From CAVSUB01 sp963816725 (GTDB lineage Bacteria > Acidobacteriota > Vicinamibacteria > Vicinamibacterales > 2-12-FULL-66-21): 64,000 nucleotides of DNA. The position numbers and the translations under genes are program-made. Location: the NCBI GenBank assembly GCA_963816725.1, contig CAWFMC010000016.1, forward strand, positions 62,001 through 126,000, read 5' to 3'. The notes under the pieces were generated by a model. It saw nothing but the letters and a program-made list of their open reading frames with translations. It did not search any database and was not told where the DNA came from. Positions 1 to 8,370 of this stretch are shown piece by piece (the stretch's first letter is position 1; every line of letters starts with the position of its first letter).

Positions 1-1
1 C

Positions 2-505
2 GGGCAGCGGCTGGTCGATCACGGGATCGGCACCGCCTATCTCGCCCGGCTGGTCGCCGAAGACGTCGACGCCAACCCGGAGACCGCGTTCCTGTGCGGC
101 CTGCTGCACGACATCGGCAAGATGGTGATCCTGAAGTGGCATCACGATCACGGCAAACGGACCGGCGCCGGCCTGCCGGCCGCCGAACTCGACGAGCTGC
201 TCGAGCGCTGGCACCCGATGACCGCCGGCCGCGCCTTCCGCCGCTGGGGGCTCCCGGCCGACCTCGACGAGCCGGTGCTCTGCCATCACGACTACACCGA
301 GGCCAAGACCGACAGGCGGATGGCGGCGGTGGTGTACCTCGCCAATCGCCTCAGCCATCGCTACGGGTTCGGCTGCGATCCGGACGGCTTCGATCCGATG
401 GGTGATGCAGTGTGCGCGGAACTCGGACTCGACGCGGAGTGGCTGACCGAGCTCGATCAGCGGGCGCCCGGACTCTTTGCGGTCGCGCGGATGGCGCTCT
501 CGTAA
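2..505 (+). CDS. HDOD-domain protein, C-terminal part
   Basis: The frame is open from base 2 to a TAA at 503-505, so this is the 3' part of a gene that begins before the window. The motif LLHDIGKMVIL at about residues 38-48 of the visible part is typical of HDOD/HD-superfamily regulatory domains, which occur in bacterial signalling and stress proteins and usually lack phosphodiesterase activity. The tail is helical with many acidic residues, as in HDOD domains. The partner domain, if any, lies outside the window, so the role cannot be given. It converges on the dcd operon. Confidence 0.75.
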   Translation, partial: GQRLVDHGIGTAYLARLVAEDVDANPETAFLCGLLHDIGKMVILKWHHDHGKRTGAGLPAAELDELLERWHPMTAGRAFRRWGLPADLDEPVLCHHDYTEAKTDRRMAAVVYLANRLSHRYGFGCDPDGFDPMGDAVCAELGLDAEWLTELDQRAPGLFAVARMALS

Positions 506-506
506 A

Positions 507-534
507 GGAAGCCGCCCGGGGGCTGACGGCTTCC
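507..534 (+). terminator. Hairpin after the HDOD gene
   Basis: An 8-bp perfect stem (GGAAGCCG at 507-514 with CGGCTTCC at 527-534, 12-nt loop) starts two bases after the stop codon. There is no T-tract, so it may act as an mRNA 3'-end hairpin rather than a classical intrinsic terminator. Confidence 0.45.
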
Positions 535-707
535 GCGCGAGGCTTCAGGCTGCAGACTTCGGGCTCCAGGCGTGTTTCAGCTCGGCGCAGTCGGGTTGAA
601 GCCGCAGCGTTCGTGCCTCCCGGTCGACAGCAACATGCGATGCCCCGGAACCGGCGGCCTGTAGCCTGTAGCCGACAACTCGTCGCGTAGCCCGCAGCCT
701 GTGACCG
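535..707. repeat. Degenerate heptad-like intergenic repeat
   Basis: The gap between the convergent HDOD and dcd genes contains runs such as GGCTTCAGGCTGCAG near 541-555 and CCTGTAGCCTGTAGCC near 658-673, with a roughly 7-bp period. It resembles the AGCTTCC and AGGCTTT repeats seen elsewhere in the window but is more decayed. No gene is supported here. Confidence 0.4.
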
Positions 708-1262
708 TCAGATCCTCGGCAGCGTGACCTCGAGCTGCTTGAGATACTTCCCCTTCTTGTCGGCGTACGAGACTTCGCACGGCTCGTCGCTCTGGAAGAA
801 GAGCACCTGCGCGATCCCCTCGTTGGCGTAGATCTTCGCCGGCAGCGGCGTGGTGTTGGAGATCTCCAGCGTCGCGGTCCCCTCCCACTCCGGCTCGAAC
901 GGCGTCACGTTGACGATGATGCCGCAGCGCGCGTAGGTCGACTTCCCGAGACACACCGTCAGCACGTCCCGCGGAATGCGGAAGTATTCGACCGTCCGGG
1001 CGAGAGCGAACGAGTTTGGCGGCACGATGCAGGTGTTCGACTTGATGTCGACGAACGACAGCGGGTCGAAGTTCTTCGGATCGATCAGAGTGTTGTTGAT
1101 GTTCGTGAACACCTTGAACTCGTCGGCGACGCGGATGTCGTAGCCGTACGACGACAGGCCGAACGAGACCACGCCCTCCCGGACCTGACGGTCCTCGAAC
1201 GGCTCGATCATGCCGTGGTCACGGGCCATCGTACGGATCCAGGAGTCGGGCTTGATGGACAT
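708..1262 (-). CDS. dcd: dCTP deaminase
   Basis: The 184-aa product matches dCTP deaminase, which converts dCTP to dUTP for dTTP synthesis in the cytoplasm. Family motifs are clear: SSYGYDIR near residue 37, and GKSTYARCGIIVNVTPFEPE near residues 106-125 followed by WEG, which carries the catalytic glutamate. The length fits the family (about 185-195 aa). The start at 1262 has no obvious Shine-Dalgarno sequence. It is the last gene of ndk-DUF2905-dcd, which gives the operon a nucleotide-metabolism theme. Whether it also has dUTPase activity, as in some archaeal and mycobacterial members, cannot be told. Confidence 0.93.
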   Translation of the reverse strand: MSIKPDSWIRTMARDHGMIEPFEDRQVREGVVSFGLSSYGYDIRVADEFKVFTNINNTLIDPKNFDPLSFVDIKSNTCIVPPNSFALARTVEYFRIPRDVLTVCLGKSTYARCGIIVNVTPFEPEWEGTATLEISNTTPLPAKIYANEGIAQVLFFQSDEPCEVSYADKKGKYLKQLEVTLPRI

Positions 1263-1351
1263 AAAGTCGTCGGGTCTCGGGAGTCAGTCTGGAGTGGATG
1301 GTGCGCGGCGCGGCGCCACGGTGCCGGCACGCCGGCACGCGAGAACGTCGA

Positions 1352-1567
1352 TCACCGGCGAAACAACGACAGCAGCAGCGTGAGCAGCAGGCTGAGCACG
1401 ATCGACGTGACCAGCGGAAAGTAGACCGTCGCGTTGCCGCGTCGGTAGACGAGGTCGCCGGGCAGCCGGCCGAAAGGCACCCCGAACATCATCAGGGCGC
1501 CGATCGCCGCGACGATCAGACCGCCCACCAGCAGCAGCTTGCCCATGTCGGTGATCGGGCTGGACAC
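1352..1567 (-). CDS. DUF2905 two-helix membrane protein
   Basis: This 71-aa protein has two hydrophobic segments (about residues 8-28 and 46-66) separated by the loop GRLPGDLVYRRGN, the signature of the DUF2905 family. Function is unknown in the family. It starts only 6 nt after the ndk stop, so it is very likely co-transcribed with ndk; dcd follows after 89 nt. Confidence 0.8.
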   Translation of the reverse strand: MSSPITDMGKLLLVGGLIVAAIGALMMFGVPFGRLPGDLVYRRGNATVYFPLVTSIVLSLLLTLLLSLFRR

Positions 1568-1573
1568 CGGCGA

Positions 1574-1990
1574 TCAGCCGGCCAGCTCCATGCCGCGGAA
1601 AAAGTAGCCCAGCTCGAACGCTGCCGTTTCGGGCGCGTCGGACCCGTGCGTGGCGTTGTTCTCGATTGAAGCGCCGAACTCCTTGCGGAGCGTGCCGGCT
1701 TCCGCCTTGGCGGGATCGGTCGCGCCCATCAGCCCGCGCCACTTCTTGATCGCATCCTCGGCCTCGAGCGCCAGGACCACGACCGGACCGCGGGCCATGA
1801 ACTGCGTCAGGCTGCCGAAGAATGGGCGGGCCCGGTGGACGGCATAGAAGCCCTCCGCCTCGACCTGGGACAGATGGAGCATGCGCATGGCACGGATCTG
1901 GAATCCGGACTCTTCGATGCGTTGGATGATGCGGCCGGTGTACCCTGCCGCGACGGCGTCCGGCTTGATGATGGCTAATGTCTGTTGCAT
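1574..1990 (-). CDS. ndk: Nucleoside-diphosphate kinase
   Basis: The 138-aa product transfers gamma-phosphate from ATP to NDPs through a phospho-histidine. The catalytic His lies in NATHGSDAPETAAFE near residue 117, and the N-terminal TLAIIKPDAV motif is intact. The frame is open further upstream, but ATG at 1990 matches the family start exactly. A TATAAT hexamer ends 9 nt before this ATG, which also argues against an upstream start and suggests a leaderless transcript. It heads an operon with DUF2905 and dcd. Confidence 0.95.
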   Translation of the reverse strand: MQQTLAIIKPDAVAAGYTGRIIQRIEESGFQIRAMRMLHLSQVEAEGFYAVHRARPFFGSLTQFMARGPVVVLALEAEDAIKKWRGLMGATDPAKAEAGTLRKEFGASIENNATHGSDAPETAAFELGYFFRGMELAG

Positions 1991-1999
1991 AACCGAGCG

Positions 2000-2005
2000 A
2001 TTATA
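2000..2005 (-). promoter_or_regulatory. -10 box of ndk operon (leaderless candidate)
   Basis: The minus strand reads TATAAT followed by nine bases and the ndk ATG. With a normal -10 to start-site distance of 6-7 nt the mRNA would begin 2-3 nt before the codon, leaving no room for a Shine-Dalgarno site. No good -35 box is seen. Confidence 0.6.
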
Positions 2006-2066
2006 GTCATTGTCGAACATCTCACGCGAACCCGAGGGACCGCGATCCGAGGCGACAGGACCCACT

Positions 2067-2273
2067 ATGGATAACCCGACCAGCACTCCTCCGGCCCATC
2101 TCCCCCACCACATTTCCGACGAGCATCTGGGCGCCGTCGAAGGCGATCGCGCCACCGACACCCAGGAAGGCAACCGCAACGCGGCGCGCCTCCACGAAGA
2201 CGAGGATCCGGAAGACGCGGTCGCGACCGCTGAAGACGTGATCGGCGCGAACATCGACGAAACGCAAGGATAA
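2067..2273 (+). CDS. Small acidic hypothetical protein
   Basis: A 68-aa frame starts at ATG 2067 (an in-frame ATG at 2010 would overlap the ndk promoter). The product is rich in Asp/Glu, Asn and His, has no hydrophobic segment, and resembles no family I know. It is divergent from ndk and converges on the S9 peptidase, whose stop is 14 nt away. A soluble, probably disordered acidic protein is all that can be said. Confidence 0.5.
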   Translation: MDNPTSTPPAHLPHHISDEHLGAVEGDRATDTQEGNRNAARLHEDEDPEDAVATAEDVIGANIDETQG

Positions 2274-2287
2274 GGGAGGAACGGCGA

Positions 2288-4351
2288 TCAATGCCCGGCG
2301 GTTGTGATGACCGCCGGCTTGAGCAGATACCGGGCGTACCAGTCCAGATACCGCTCGAGCCGATCCTTCTTGTAGCTCGGGGTGGTCAGCGAGTGGAACT
2401 GCCCCGGGTAGATCACCAGCTGCGCGTCGACGCCCAGGCTGCGGAGCGCCTGGTACATCTGCTCACTCCCGAGCAGCGGCACGTTGAAGTCCTTCTCGCC
2501 TCCCATGAACAACGTCGGGGTGCGAATCCGATCGGCGTGGAAGAACGGGTAGGACAGCTTGGTCCAAAGCTCCTGGGACGTCCACGGCGGCCCGAGCTCC
2601 TGCTCGTACTGCTGGATGTACATGTCCGTGCCGTACATCGAGATCTGGTTCGAGCTGCCGGCGCCGCTGATCGCCACCTTGAAGCGGTCGTCCGTAGCGA
2701 TGGTGTAGTTGGTGAGGATCCCGCCGTAGCTCCACCCGCCAATGCCGAGCCGCTCCGGATCCGCGAGGCCGATGCGGACGACGTGCTCGACCGCGCCGAG
2801 GAGATCCTGGACCTCCTTGTTGCCCCAGTCGGCGAAAATCGCCTTCTGGTAGGCGCTGCCCCGGCCGCTGCTGCCGCGATAGTTCACTGCGACGACAACG
2901 TAGCCGTTCGCGGCGAACAACTCGCGCTCGAAGTTGAAGGCGAGCTCGTCCTGCCCGTTCGGACCGCCGTGGATCCGGAGCAGGGTCGGGTACTTCCGCC
3001 CGTCGACCGCATTGGCCGGCTTCACCAGGACCCCGTGCACGTCGGTGCCGTCGCTGCTCTTCGCCTCGAACGGCTCCGTCGTCGCAAACCAGAGACCCGT
3101 CGTCCACTCGTCGTTCTGGTGCGTGAGCCGGCGCAGCGCGCCGTTCTCGATCGCGAAGACTTCCGCTACCTGGGTCGGCGTCGACACCAGTGCGGCGAAG
3201 GCGCCGTCCTTGCCGCCGGTCAGCGAGGTGACGACGCGCGGTCCTGACAGCACCTCCTGGACCGGCCCGCCGGCAACCGGGACGCGGGCCACGCGCTCGG
3301 TCCGATCGTCGATCACGACGAACGTCAATGAGCGCCCATCAGCCGACCAGACAGGAGTGCTGATCGGACGATCCAGCGCTTCGGTCAACAGCCGCGGCGT
3401 GCCGCCGGCAACCGGGATCAGCGCCAGGCGCGGCAGGTTGTAGGCCGAGAATTTGGGCTCGTCGCCGACCTGGTAGGCGACGGACTGACCGTCCGGGCTC
3501 CACGACACCGGTCCCCGCTCATCCGCCGACGTCGTGGTCAGACGAACCGGTTCAGCGCCGGGCCGGGCGTCGATGACGAAGAGGTCACGGTTGGGCGTCT
3601 TGTCGACGTCCTTTTCACCATGACGGCGCACGAACGCGATCCGCCGGCTGTCCGGTGACCACGCTGGCGCATCCTCGTCAAAGCTACCGGCGGTGAGGAT
3701 CTCGGCTTTCCTGGAGGCGACATCGAAGAGATAGAGGTGCGAGCGCTCGCCACGCAGGTAGCCATCGACATCGGCCTTGAACTGATAGCGATCGATCACG
3801 ATCGGCCGCGGCGTCTTCGGCTGATCGCTCTTCGTCGTGTCGGTATCCGGCGGGGGATCGCTCGGGTCCGGATCGGCGACGACCAGGATCAGGCGCGTGC
3901 TGTCCGGCGACCAGGCGTAGTCGGAGATGCTCCCCTTGACGTCCGTCACCTTGACGGCTTCACCGCCGGCGCGCTCCAGCAGCCACACCTGGGCGTGCTT
4001 GGCACCCTGGCGCGAGGAGAGGAACGCGAGGTAGCGGTTGTCGGGGCTCCAGCGCGGGCGGGACTCGCCTTCCGGAGACGAGGTGACCTGGACCTGCCGG
4101 GTGCCGTCCCAGCTCACCATCCAGATGTCGGTGTCGTTCTTGTCCGTCTGGCGGATGGCGCGGGTGACCGTGTACGCCACCCAGGCGCCGTCGGGAGAGC
4201 GCTGCGGGTCGCGCACCTCCCGCAGGTTGTAGAGATCGTCGACGGTGAGGAGCCGCCGCGGCTGCGCGCCGGCGGTCGCGGCTCCCAGGAGAATGGCGGC
4301 AGCAGCCAGCAACGGCAGTCCGCGGTGAAGCCCCGCCGGCGTTCGACGCAT
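2288..4351 (-). CDS. S9 family prolyl-oligopeptidase-type peptidase, secreted
   Basis: The 687-aa protein starts with a Sec signal peptide (residues 1-29, ending near AGA). The first ~400 residues hold repeated WSPDG/WSPDS blades of a TolB/PD40-like beta-propeller. The C-terminal alpha/beta-hydrolase has the nucleophile motif GGWSYGG near residue 537, Asp in GGEKDFN and His in PGQFHS. This is the order of acylaminoacyl-peptidase/DPP-IV-like S9 enzymes, so it probably trims peptides in the periplasm. GGAGG stands 4 nt before the start. It lies 11 nt after korB on the same strand, though a functional tie is not evident. Confidence 0.93.
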   Translation of the reverse strand: MRRTPAGLHRGLPLLAAAAILLGAATAGAQPRRLLTVDDLYNLREVRDPQRSPDGAWVAYTVTRAIRQTDKNDTDIWMVSWDGTRQVQVTSSPEGESRPRWSPDNRYLAFLSSRQGAKHAQVWLLERAGGEAVKVTDVKGSISDYAWSPDSTRLILVVADPDPSDPPPDTDTTKSDQPKTPRPIVIDRYQFKADVDGYLRGERSHLYLFDVASRKAEILTAGSFDEDAPAWSPDSRRIAFVRRHGEKDVDKTPNRDLFVIDARPGAEPVRLTTTSADERGPVSWSPDGQSVAYQVGDEPKFSAYNLPRLALIPVAGGTPRLLTEALDRPISTPVWSADGRSLTFVVIDDRTERVARVPVAGGPVQEVLSGPRVVTSLTGGKDGAFAALVSTPTQVAEVFAIENGALRRLTHQNDEWTTGLWFATTEPFEAKSSDGTDVHGVLVKPANAVDGRKYPTLLRIHGGPNGQDELAFNFERELFAANGYVVVAVNYRGSSGRGSAYQKAIFADWGNKEVQDLLGAVEHVVRIGLADPERLGIGGWSYGGILTNYTIATDDRFKVAISGAGSSNQISMYGTDMYIQQYEQELGPPWTSQELWTKLSYPFFHADRIRTPTLFMGGEKDFNVPLLGSEQMYQALRSLGVDAQLVIYPGQFHSLTTPSYKKDRLERYLDWYARYLLKPAVITTAGH

Positions 4352-4362
4352 CGATCCTCCGC

Positions 4363-5409
4363 TTACTTCAAAGACTCCATGACCTCGTCGAGCACGTGCC
4401 GCCCCGGACGGACGCGCTCCATCGGCAGGGTGGCCAACGGCTCATCGACCATGTTCAGGAGGGTGAGAAAGTCTTCCTTGTCGGGCTCGACGTACAGCAC
4501 GCCGGTGGCGTACTCGCCGCGGCTGGCGGTCTCGTGAAGCAACCGCATGGCCGAGAGCTTGTCCGTCGGGTTGTAGTCCTCCGACACCTTCTTCAAGTAC
4601 AGCTTCGAACCGTCGTGCAGCGACACTTCCCTGGTCGTGCCGGCGTCGTACTCGACAGTGATGTCGTCGAAGAACGGCACGAAGCTGACCTCGCCGAGCG
4701 GCTCGTCGTGATCCTTCACGTAGGCGTAGCTCTTGGTCGAGCCTTCGTGATCGTTGAACGTCACGCACGGCGAGAGCACGTCGATCATGCTCGTGCCGCG
4801 ATGGCTCAGCGCCGCCTTGAGGATCGACAGCAGCTGCTTCTTGTCGCCCGAGAACGAGCGGGCCACGAACGTTGCCCCGAGCTCGATGGCCAGCGCGCAG
4901 GTGTCGATCGGCTGCAGGTCGTTGACGACGCCGTTCTTGAGCGTGGATCCGATGTCGGCGGTGGGCGAGAACTGCCCCTTCGTCAGCCCGTAGCAGCCGT
5001 TGTCCTCGATGATGTAGACGATCGGCAGGTTGCGGCGCATCAGGTGGACGAACTGGCCGATGCCAATCGCGCCGGTGTCGCCGTCGCCGCTGACCCCGAT
5101 CGCGGTGAGCGTCCGGTTGGCCAGCATCGCGCCGGTGCCGACCGACGGCATCCGTCCGTGGACCGTGTTGAAGCCGTGCGCGGCACCGAGAAAGTAGGCC
5201 GGGCTCTTGCTCGAGCAGCCGATTCCGGAGAGCTTGATGACCCGGCGCGGATCGACACCCATCTCGAAAAAGGCGTCGACGATCCGCTCCGAGATCGCAT
5301 TGTGGCCGCAGCCGGCGCACAGGGTCGTCTTGCCGCCGCGGTACGGCACCACGTCGAGGCCGATGCGATTCAGCTTCCGGGCAGGCTCTGGGGTCGTGGT
5401 CGTCGTCAT
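4363..5409 (-). CDS. korB: 2-oxoacid:ferredoxin oxidoreductase, beta subunit (probable KorB)
   Basis: The 348-aa protein is the thiamine-diphosphate subunit of a 2-oxoacid:ferredoxin oxidoreductase, which converts 2-oxoglutarate and CoA to succinyl-CoA, CO2 and reduced ferredoxin. CAGCGH near residue 32 and the TPP motif beginning GDGDTGAIG with a downstream NGCYG are visible. It starts 13 nt after the alpha-subunit stop, with GGAG upstream. Placement next to sucCD and sdh favours 2-oxoglutarate over pyruvate as substrate; this is inference from context. Confidence 0.9.
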   Translation of the reverse strand: MTTTTTPEPARKLNRIGLDVVPYRGGKTTLCAGCGHNAISERIVDAFFEMGVDPRRVIKLSGIGCSSKSPAYFLGAAHGFNTVHGRMPSVGTGAMLANRTLTAIGVSGDGDTGAIGIGQFVHLMRRNLPIVYIIEDNGCYGLTKGQFSPTADIGSTLKNGVVNDLQPIDTCALAIELGATFVARSFSGDKKQLLSILKAALSHRGTSMIDVLSPCVTFNDHEGSTKSYAYVKDHDEPLGEVSFVPFFDDITVEYDAGTTREVSLHDGSKLYLKKVSEDYNPTDKLSAMRLLHETASRGEYATGVLYVEPDKEDFLTLLNMVDEPLATLPMERVRPGRHVLDEVMESLK

Positions 5410-5422
5410 CAGTAATGGCTCC

Positions 5423-7291
5423 CTACACGACGCCGCTGGCGAGGCCGTGTTCCGCCGTCAGACCTTCCTGCGCGAGCACCTCGTCGGTGATCGAGCGGGC
5501 ATCGATCGGCAGCCCGTTGTAGTGCAGCACGCTGCGCAGCTTCAATGACTGCGCCGGCGCGAGATCGAGGCGCATCAGCGACAGCATCTGCGCGTCGCGG
5601 TTCTGCTCGACCACATAGACCCGGTCGTAGCGGTCGATGAAGGCCGACAGCTCCTCGGTGAACGGATACGCGCGCAGCCGCAGATAGCCGGTAGGCTGGC
5701 CGCCCTCCTGCGCGATCTGCGCCCGGCACTCGTCGATCGCCCAGTGGCTCGATCCGTAGCCGACGATGCCAATGCGGGCACCGGCCGGATCCTCGACCGT
5801 GGGCCGCGGCACGTACTGCTTGGCCGTTTCGAACTTGCGGGCCAGCCGGTCGACGTTGTGCACGTAGTCGTCCGGCCGCTCGCTGTAGAGCCCGCGCTCG
5901 TTGTGGCCGGAACCGCGCGTGAAGTACGCGGGCATCCCGGTGCCGGGAATGGTGCGATACGGGATGCCGTCGCCATCGACGTCCTTGTAGCGGCCCCACT
6001 CGCCGAGCCGCGTCAGCGTCTCCTCATCGAGGACCTTGCCGCGATCCAGCGGCCCCTCGGGGTAGGCGAACGGCTTCGACATCCAGGTGTTCATCCCCAG
6101 GTCGAGATCGCTCAGCACGAAGACCAGCGTTTGGAATCGCTCGGCCAGGTCGAACGCCTCCATCGCCATGGTGTAGCACTCTTCAGGCGACGAGGGCAGC
6201 AGCATGATCTGGCGCGTGTCGCCGTGCGACAGGAGGGCGGTCGAGAGGATGTCCCCCTGCGCCGTGCGCGTCGGCAGCCCGGTCGACGGCCCGACGCGCT
6301 GGATGTTCCACACCACGCCGGGCACCTCGGCGTAATAGGCCAGACCGGCGAACTCGCTCATCAGCGAGATGCCGGGTCCCGAGGTCGAGGTCATCGCCCG
6401 CGCCCCCGCCCACCCGGCGCCGATGACCATCCCGATCGAGGCGATCTCGTCTTCGGCCTGGACGATCGCGTAGGTGGCCTTGCCCGTCTCCTTGTCGATC
6501 CGGTACTTCTTCATGAAGGCGATGAGCGCCTCCGGCAGCGACGAGGAAGGCGTGATCGGATACCAGGCGACCACGCTGACGCCGGCCATCATGCAGCCGA
6601 GCGCTCCGGCGACGTTCCCTTCCACGAGGATCATGCCGGTCGTCTGATCGGACGGCTCGATCCAGTAGGGATCGCGCTTGACCAGGTGATCGAGCGCGTA
6701 CTTGTCGCCCGCTTCGAGCGCCGCGAGATTGAGCTCGATCGCGCGCGTCTTCTTCCCCAGCTGGCGCCGCAGCGCGTGCTCCATCTGCCCCAGGTCGACA
6801 TGCAGCAGGCGCGACAGCACGCCGTCATAGATCATGTTCTTGACGAGGCGCCGGAGCTTGGCGTCCTTGCACACCTCCGCCACGATCTTGTCGAACGGGA
6901 CCGGGTAGAACACCAGGTCGTCGCGCAGCGCGCTGAGCTTCAGCGGCTCGTCGTACAGCACCGCCGCGCCGGGCTCCAGCGACAGCACGTCCTCACGCGC
7001 CGTCTCGGGGTTCATCGCGACCAGGAAGTCGAGCTCTTTCTTGCGGCTGATGTAGCCGTGCTGGTTGGCGCGAATGATGTACCAGGTCGGCAGGCCCGCG
7101 ATGTTCGACGGGAACATGTTCTTGCCCGAGACCGGCACCCCCATCTGGAAGATCGACCGGAGCAGCACCAGATTGGCGGTCTGGCTGCCGGATCCGTTGA
7201 CGGTGGCGACTTGGATACTGAAATCGTTGACGATGCGACGGGGCGCGGACGGGACGTCTGTGTCCCGAACCGCAACATCGCTCGGAGACAT
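5423..7291 (-). CDS. korA: 2-oxoacid:ferredoxin oxidoreductase, fused gamma-alpha subunit (probable KorA)
   Basis: The 622-aa product has an N-terminal gamma domain (about residues 20-210, VNGSGSQTANLVLL) followed by the alpha domain (from about 240; VAWYPITPSSSLPEAL, TSTSGPGISLMSEF). This fused layout is standard for the two-subunit KorAB enzymes. The frame is open upstream, but ATG 7291 has AAGGA at the right distance and lies below an extended -10 promoter at 7346-7354, so the longer start is rejected. No ferredoxin domain is fused, so an external ferredoxin is needed. Confidence 0.92.
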   Translation of the reverse strand: MSPSDVAVRDTDVPSAPRRIVNDFSIQVATVNGSGSQTANLVLLRSIFQMGVPVSGKNMFPSNIAGLPTWYIIRANQHGYISRKKELDFLVAMNPETAREDVLSLEPGAAVLYDEPLKLSALRDDLVFYPVPFDKIVAEVCKDAKLRRLVKNMIYDGVLSRLLHVDLGQMEHALRRQLGKKTRAIELNLAALEAGDKYALDHLVKRDPYWIEPSDQTTGMILVEGNVAGALGCMMAGVSVVAWYPITPSSSLPEALIAFMKKYRIDKETGKATYAIVQAEDEIASIGMVIGAGWAGARAMTSTSGPGISLMSEFAGLAYYAEVPGVVWNIQRVGPSTGLPTRTAQGDILSTALLSHGDTRQIMLLPSSPEECYTMAMEAFDLAERFQTLVFVLSDLDLGMNTWMSKPFAYPEGPLDRGKVLDEETLTRLGEWGRYKDVDGDGIPYRTIPGTGMPAYFTRGSGHNERGLYSERPDDYVHNVDRLARKFETAKQYVPRPTVEDPAGARIGIVGYGSSHWAIDECRAQIAQEGGQPTGYLRLRAYPFTEELSAFIDRYDRVYVVEQNRDAQMLSLMRLDLAPAQSLKLRSVLHYNGLPIDARSITDEVLAQEGLTAEHGLASGVV

Positions 7292-7345
7292 GGGCTGTCC
7301 TTCCGCGACGGGAGCAGATGCTGAATGAATACAGTCGAAACCGGA

Positions 7346-7354
7346 ATTATAGCA
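7346..7354 (-). promoter_or_regulatory. Extended -10 promoter of korAB
   Basis: The minus strand reads TGCTATAAT, a consensus TGn extended -10 element, in the 147-nt gap between sucD and korA. It lies 55 nt before the korA start codon, so korAB can be transcribed separately from sucCD. Confidence 0.6.
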
Positions 7355-7438
7355 TCCGGCTGCCGGGCCGCTGGCGCGCGCGCCCGGCACGGATGGGCCG
7401 GCGCAGCGCCGAGCCAATCCGCCAGCTAACTCTCCGGA

Positions 7439-8311
7439 CTAGGCGCCCAGCGCCGTCTTCACCGCCCCGCCGATGTCGGACGGGCTCTTGACGACGTGGA
7501 CTCCGGCGGCGGCGAGCGCGGCCATCTTCTCGGCCGCCGTGCCCTTGCCGCCGGCGATGATGGCCCCGGCGTGCCCCATTCGCCGTCCAGGGGGCGCGGT
7601 CTGGCCGGCGATGAAGCCGACCACCGGCTTCTTGAAGTGGGCCTTGACGTAGGCGGCCGCTTCTTCCTCGGCGCTGCCGCCGATTTCCCCGATCAGGACC
7701 ACCGCCTCGGTGGCCGGGTCCGCCGCGAACAGCGCCAGGGCGTCGATGAAGCTGGTGCCGATCAACGGGTCGCCGCCGATCCCGATGCAGGTGGTCTGGC
7801 CCAGCCCCAGCCGGGTGAGCTGGTGAATTGCCTCGTAGGTCAACGTGCCGCTCTTGGAGACGATCCCGACCCGCCCTTCCTTGCAGATGTGGCCCGGAAT
7901 GATTCCCGCCTTGGCCTGGCCTGCGGTGATGAGACCGGGACAGTTGGGGCCGATCAGCCGCGTCTTCGAGGCCCGCACGACGGTGAGCGCGCGCATCATG
8001 TCCAGCGTCGGGATGCCTTCGGTGATGCAGACCGCGAGCGCCAGTCCGGCGTCGGCCGCTTCCATGACGGCGTCAGCGGCTCCCGGCGGCGGGACGAAGA
8101 TCACCGTCGCGTTCGCGCCGGTCTTCTCCACCGCCTCGGCGACGGTGTTGAACACCGGCCAGCCCTCGTGGGTCGTGCCCCCCTTGCCCGGCGTCACGCC
8201 GCCGACCACCGTCGTGCCGTACGCGGCCGCCTGCTTGGCGTGGAACGTACCTTCGCGGCCGGTGAGGCCCTGAACCAGGAGACGCGTGCTGCGATCAATC
8301 AATACGGCCAT
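7439..8311 (-). CDS. sucD: Succinyl-CoA synthetase (ligase) alpha subunit
   Basis: The 290-aa product carries the CoA-binding N-terminal fold (QGLTGREGTFHAKQ), the PNCPG loop, and the phospho-histidine motif GRRMGHAGAII near residue 250. It forms the alpha-beta enzyme that interconverts succinyl-CoA and succinate with phosphorylation of ADP or GDP. It follows sucC after 59 nt that contain a heptad repeat. Length is normal for the family. Confidence 0.95.
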   Translation of the reverse strand: MAVLIDRSTRLLVQGLTGREGTFHAKQAAAYGTTVVGGVTPGKGGTTHEGWPVFNTVAEAVEKTGANATVIFVPPPGAADAVMEAADAGLALAVCITEGIPTLDMMRALTVVRASKTRLIGPNCPGLITAGQAKAGIIPGHICKEGRVGIVSKSGTLTYEAIHQLTRLGLGQTTCIGIGGDPLIGTSFIDALALFAADPATEAVVLIGEIGGSAEEEAAAYVKAHFKKPVVGFIAGQTAPPGRRMGHAGAIIAGGKGTAAEKMAALAAAGVHVVKSPSDIGGAVKTALGA

Positions 8312-8328
8312 AAACGTTGATTCTTGTC

Positions 8329-8367
8329 GCTACCAGCTATCCAGCTTCCGGCTTTCAGCTTCGCTCC
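8329..8367. repeat. AGCTTCC heptad repeat between sucC and sucD
   Basis: Short run of the 7-bp repeat (CCAGCTATCCAGCTTCCGGC and onward to AGCTTCG). Only one arm is present here, unlike the paired arms at 12.4, 14.4 and 44.4 kb. Confidence 0.7.
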
Positions 8368-8370
8368 GCG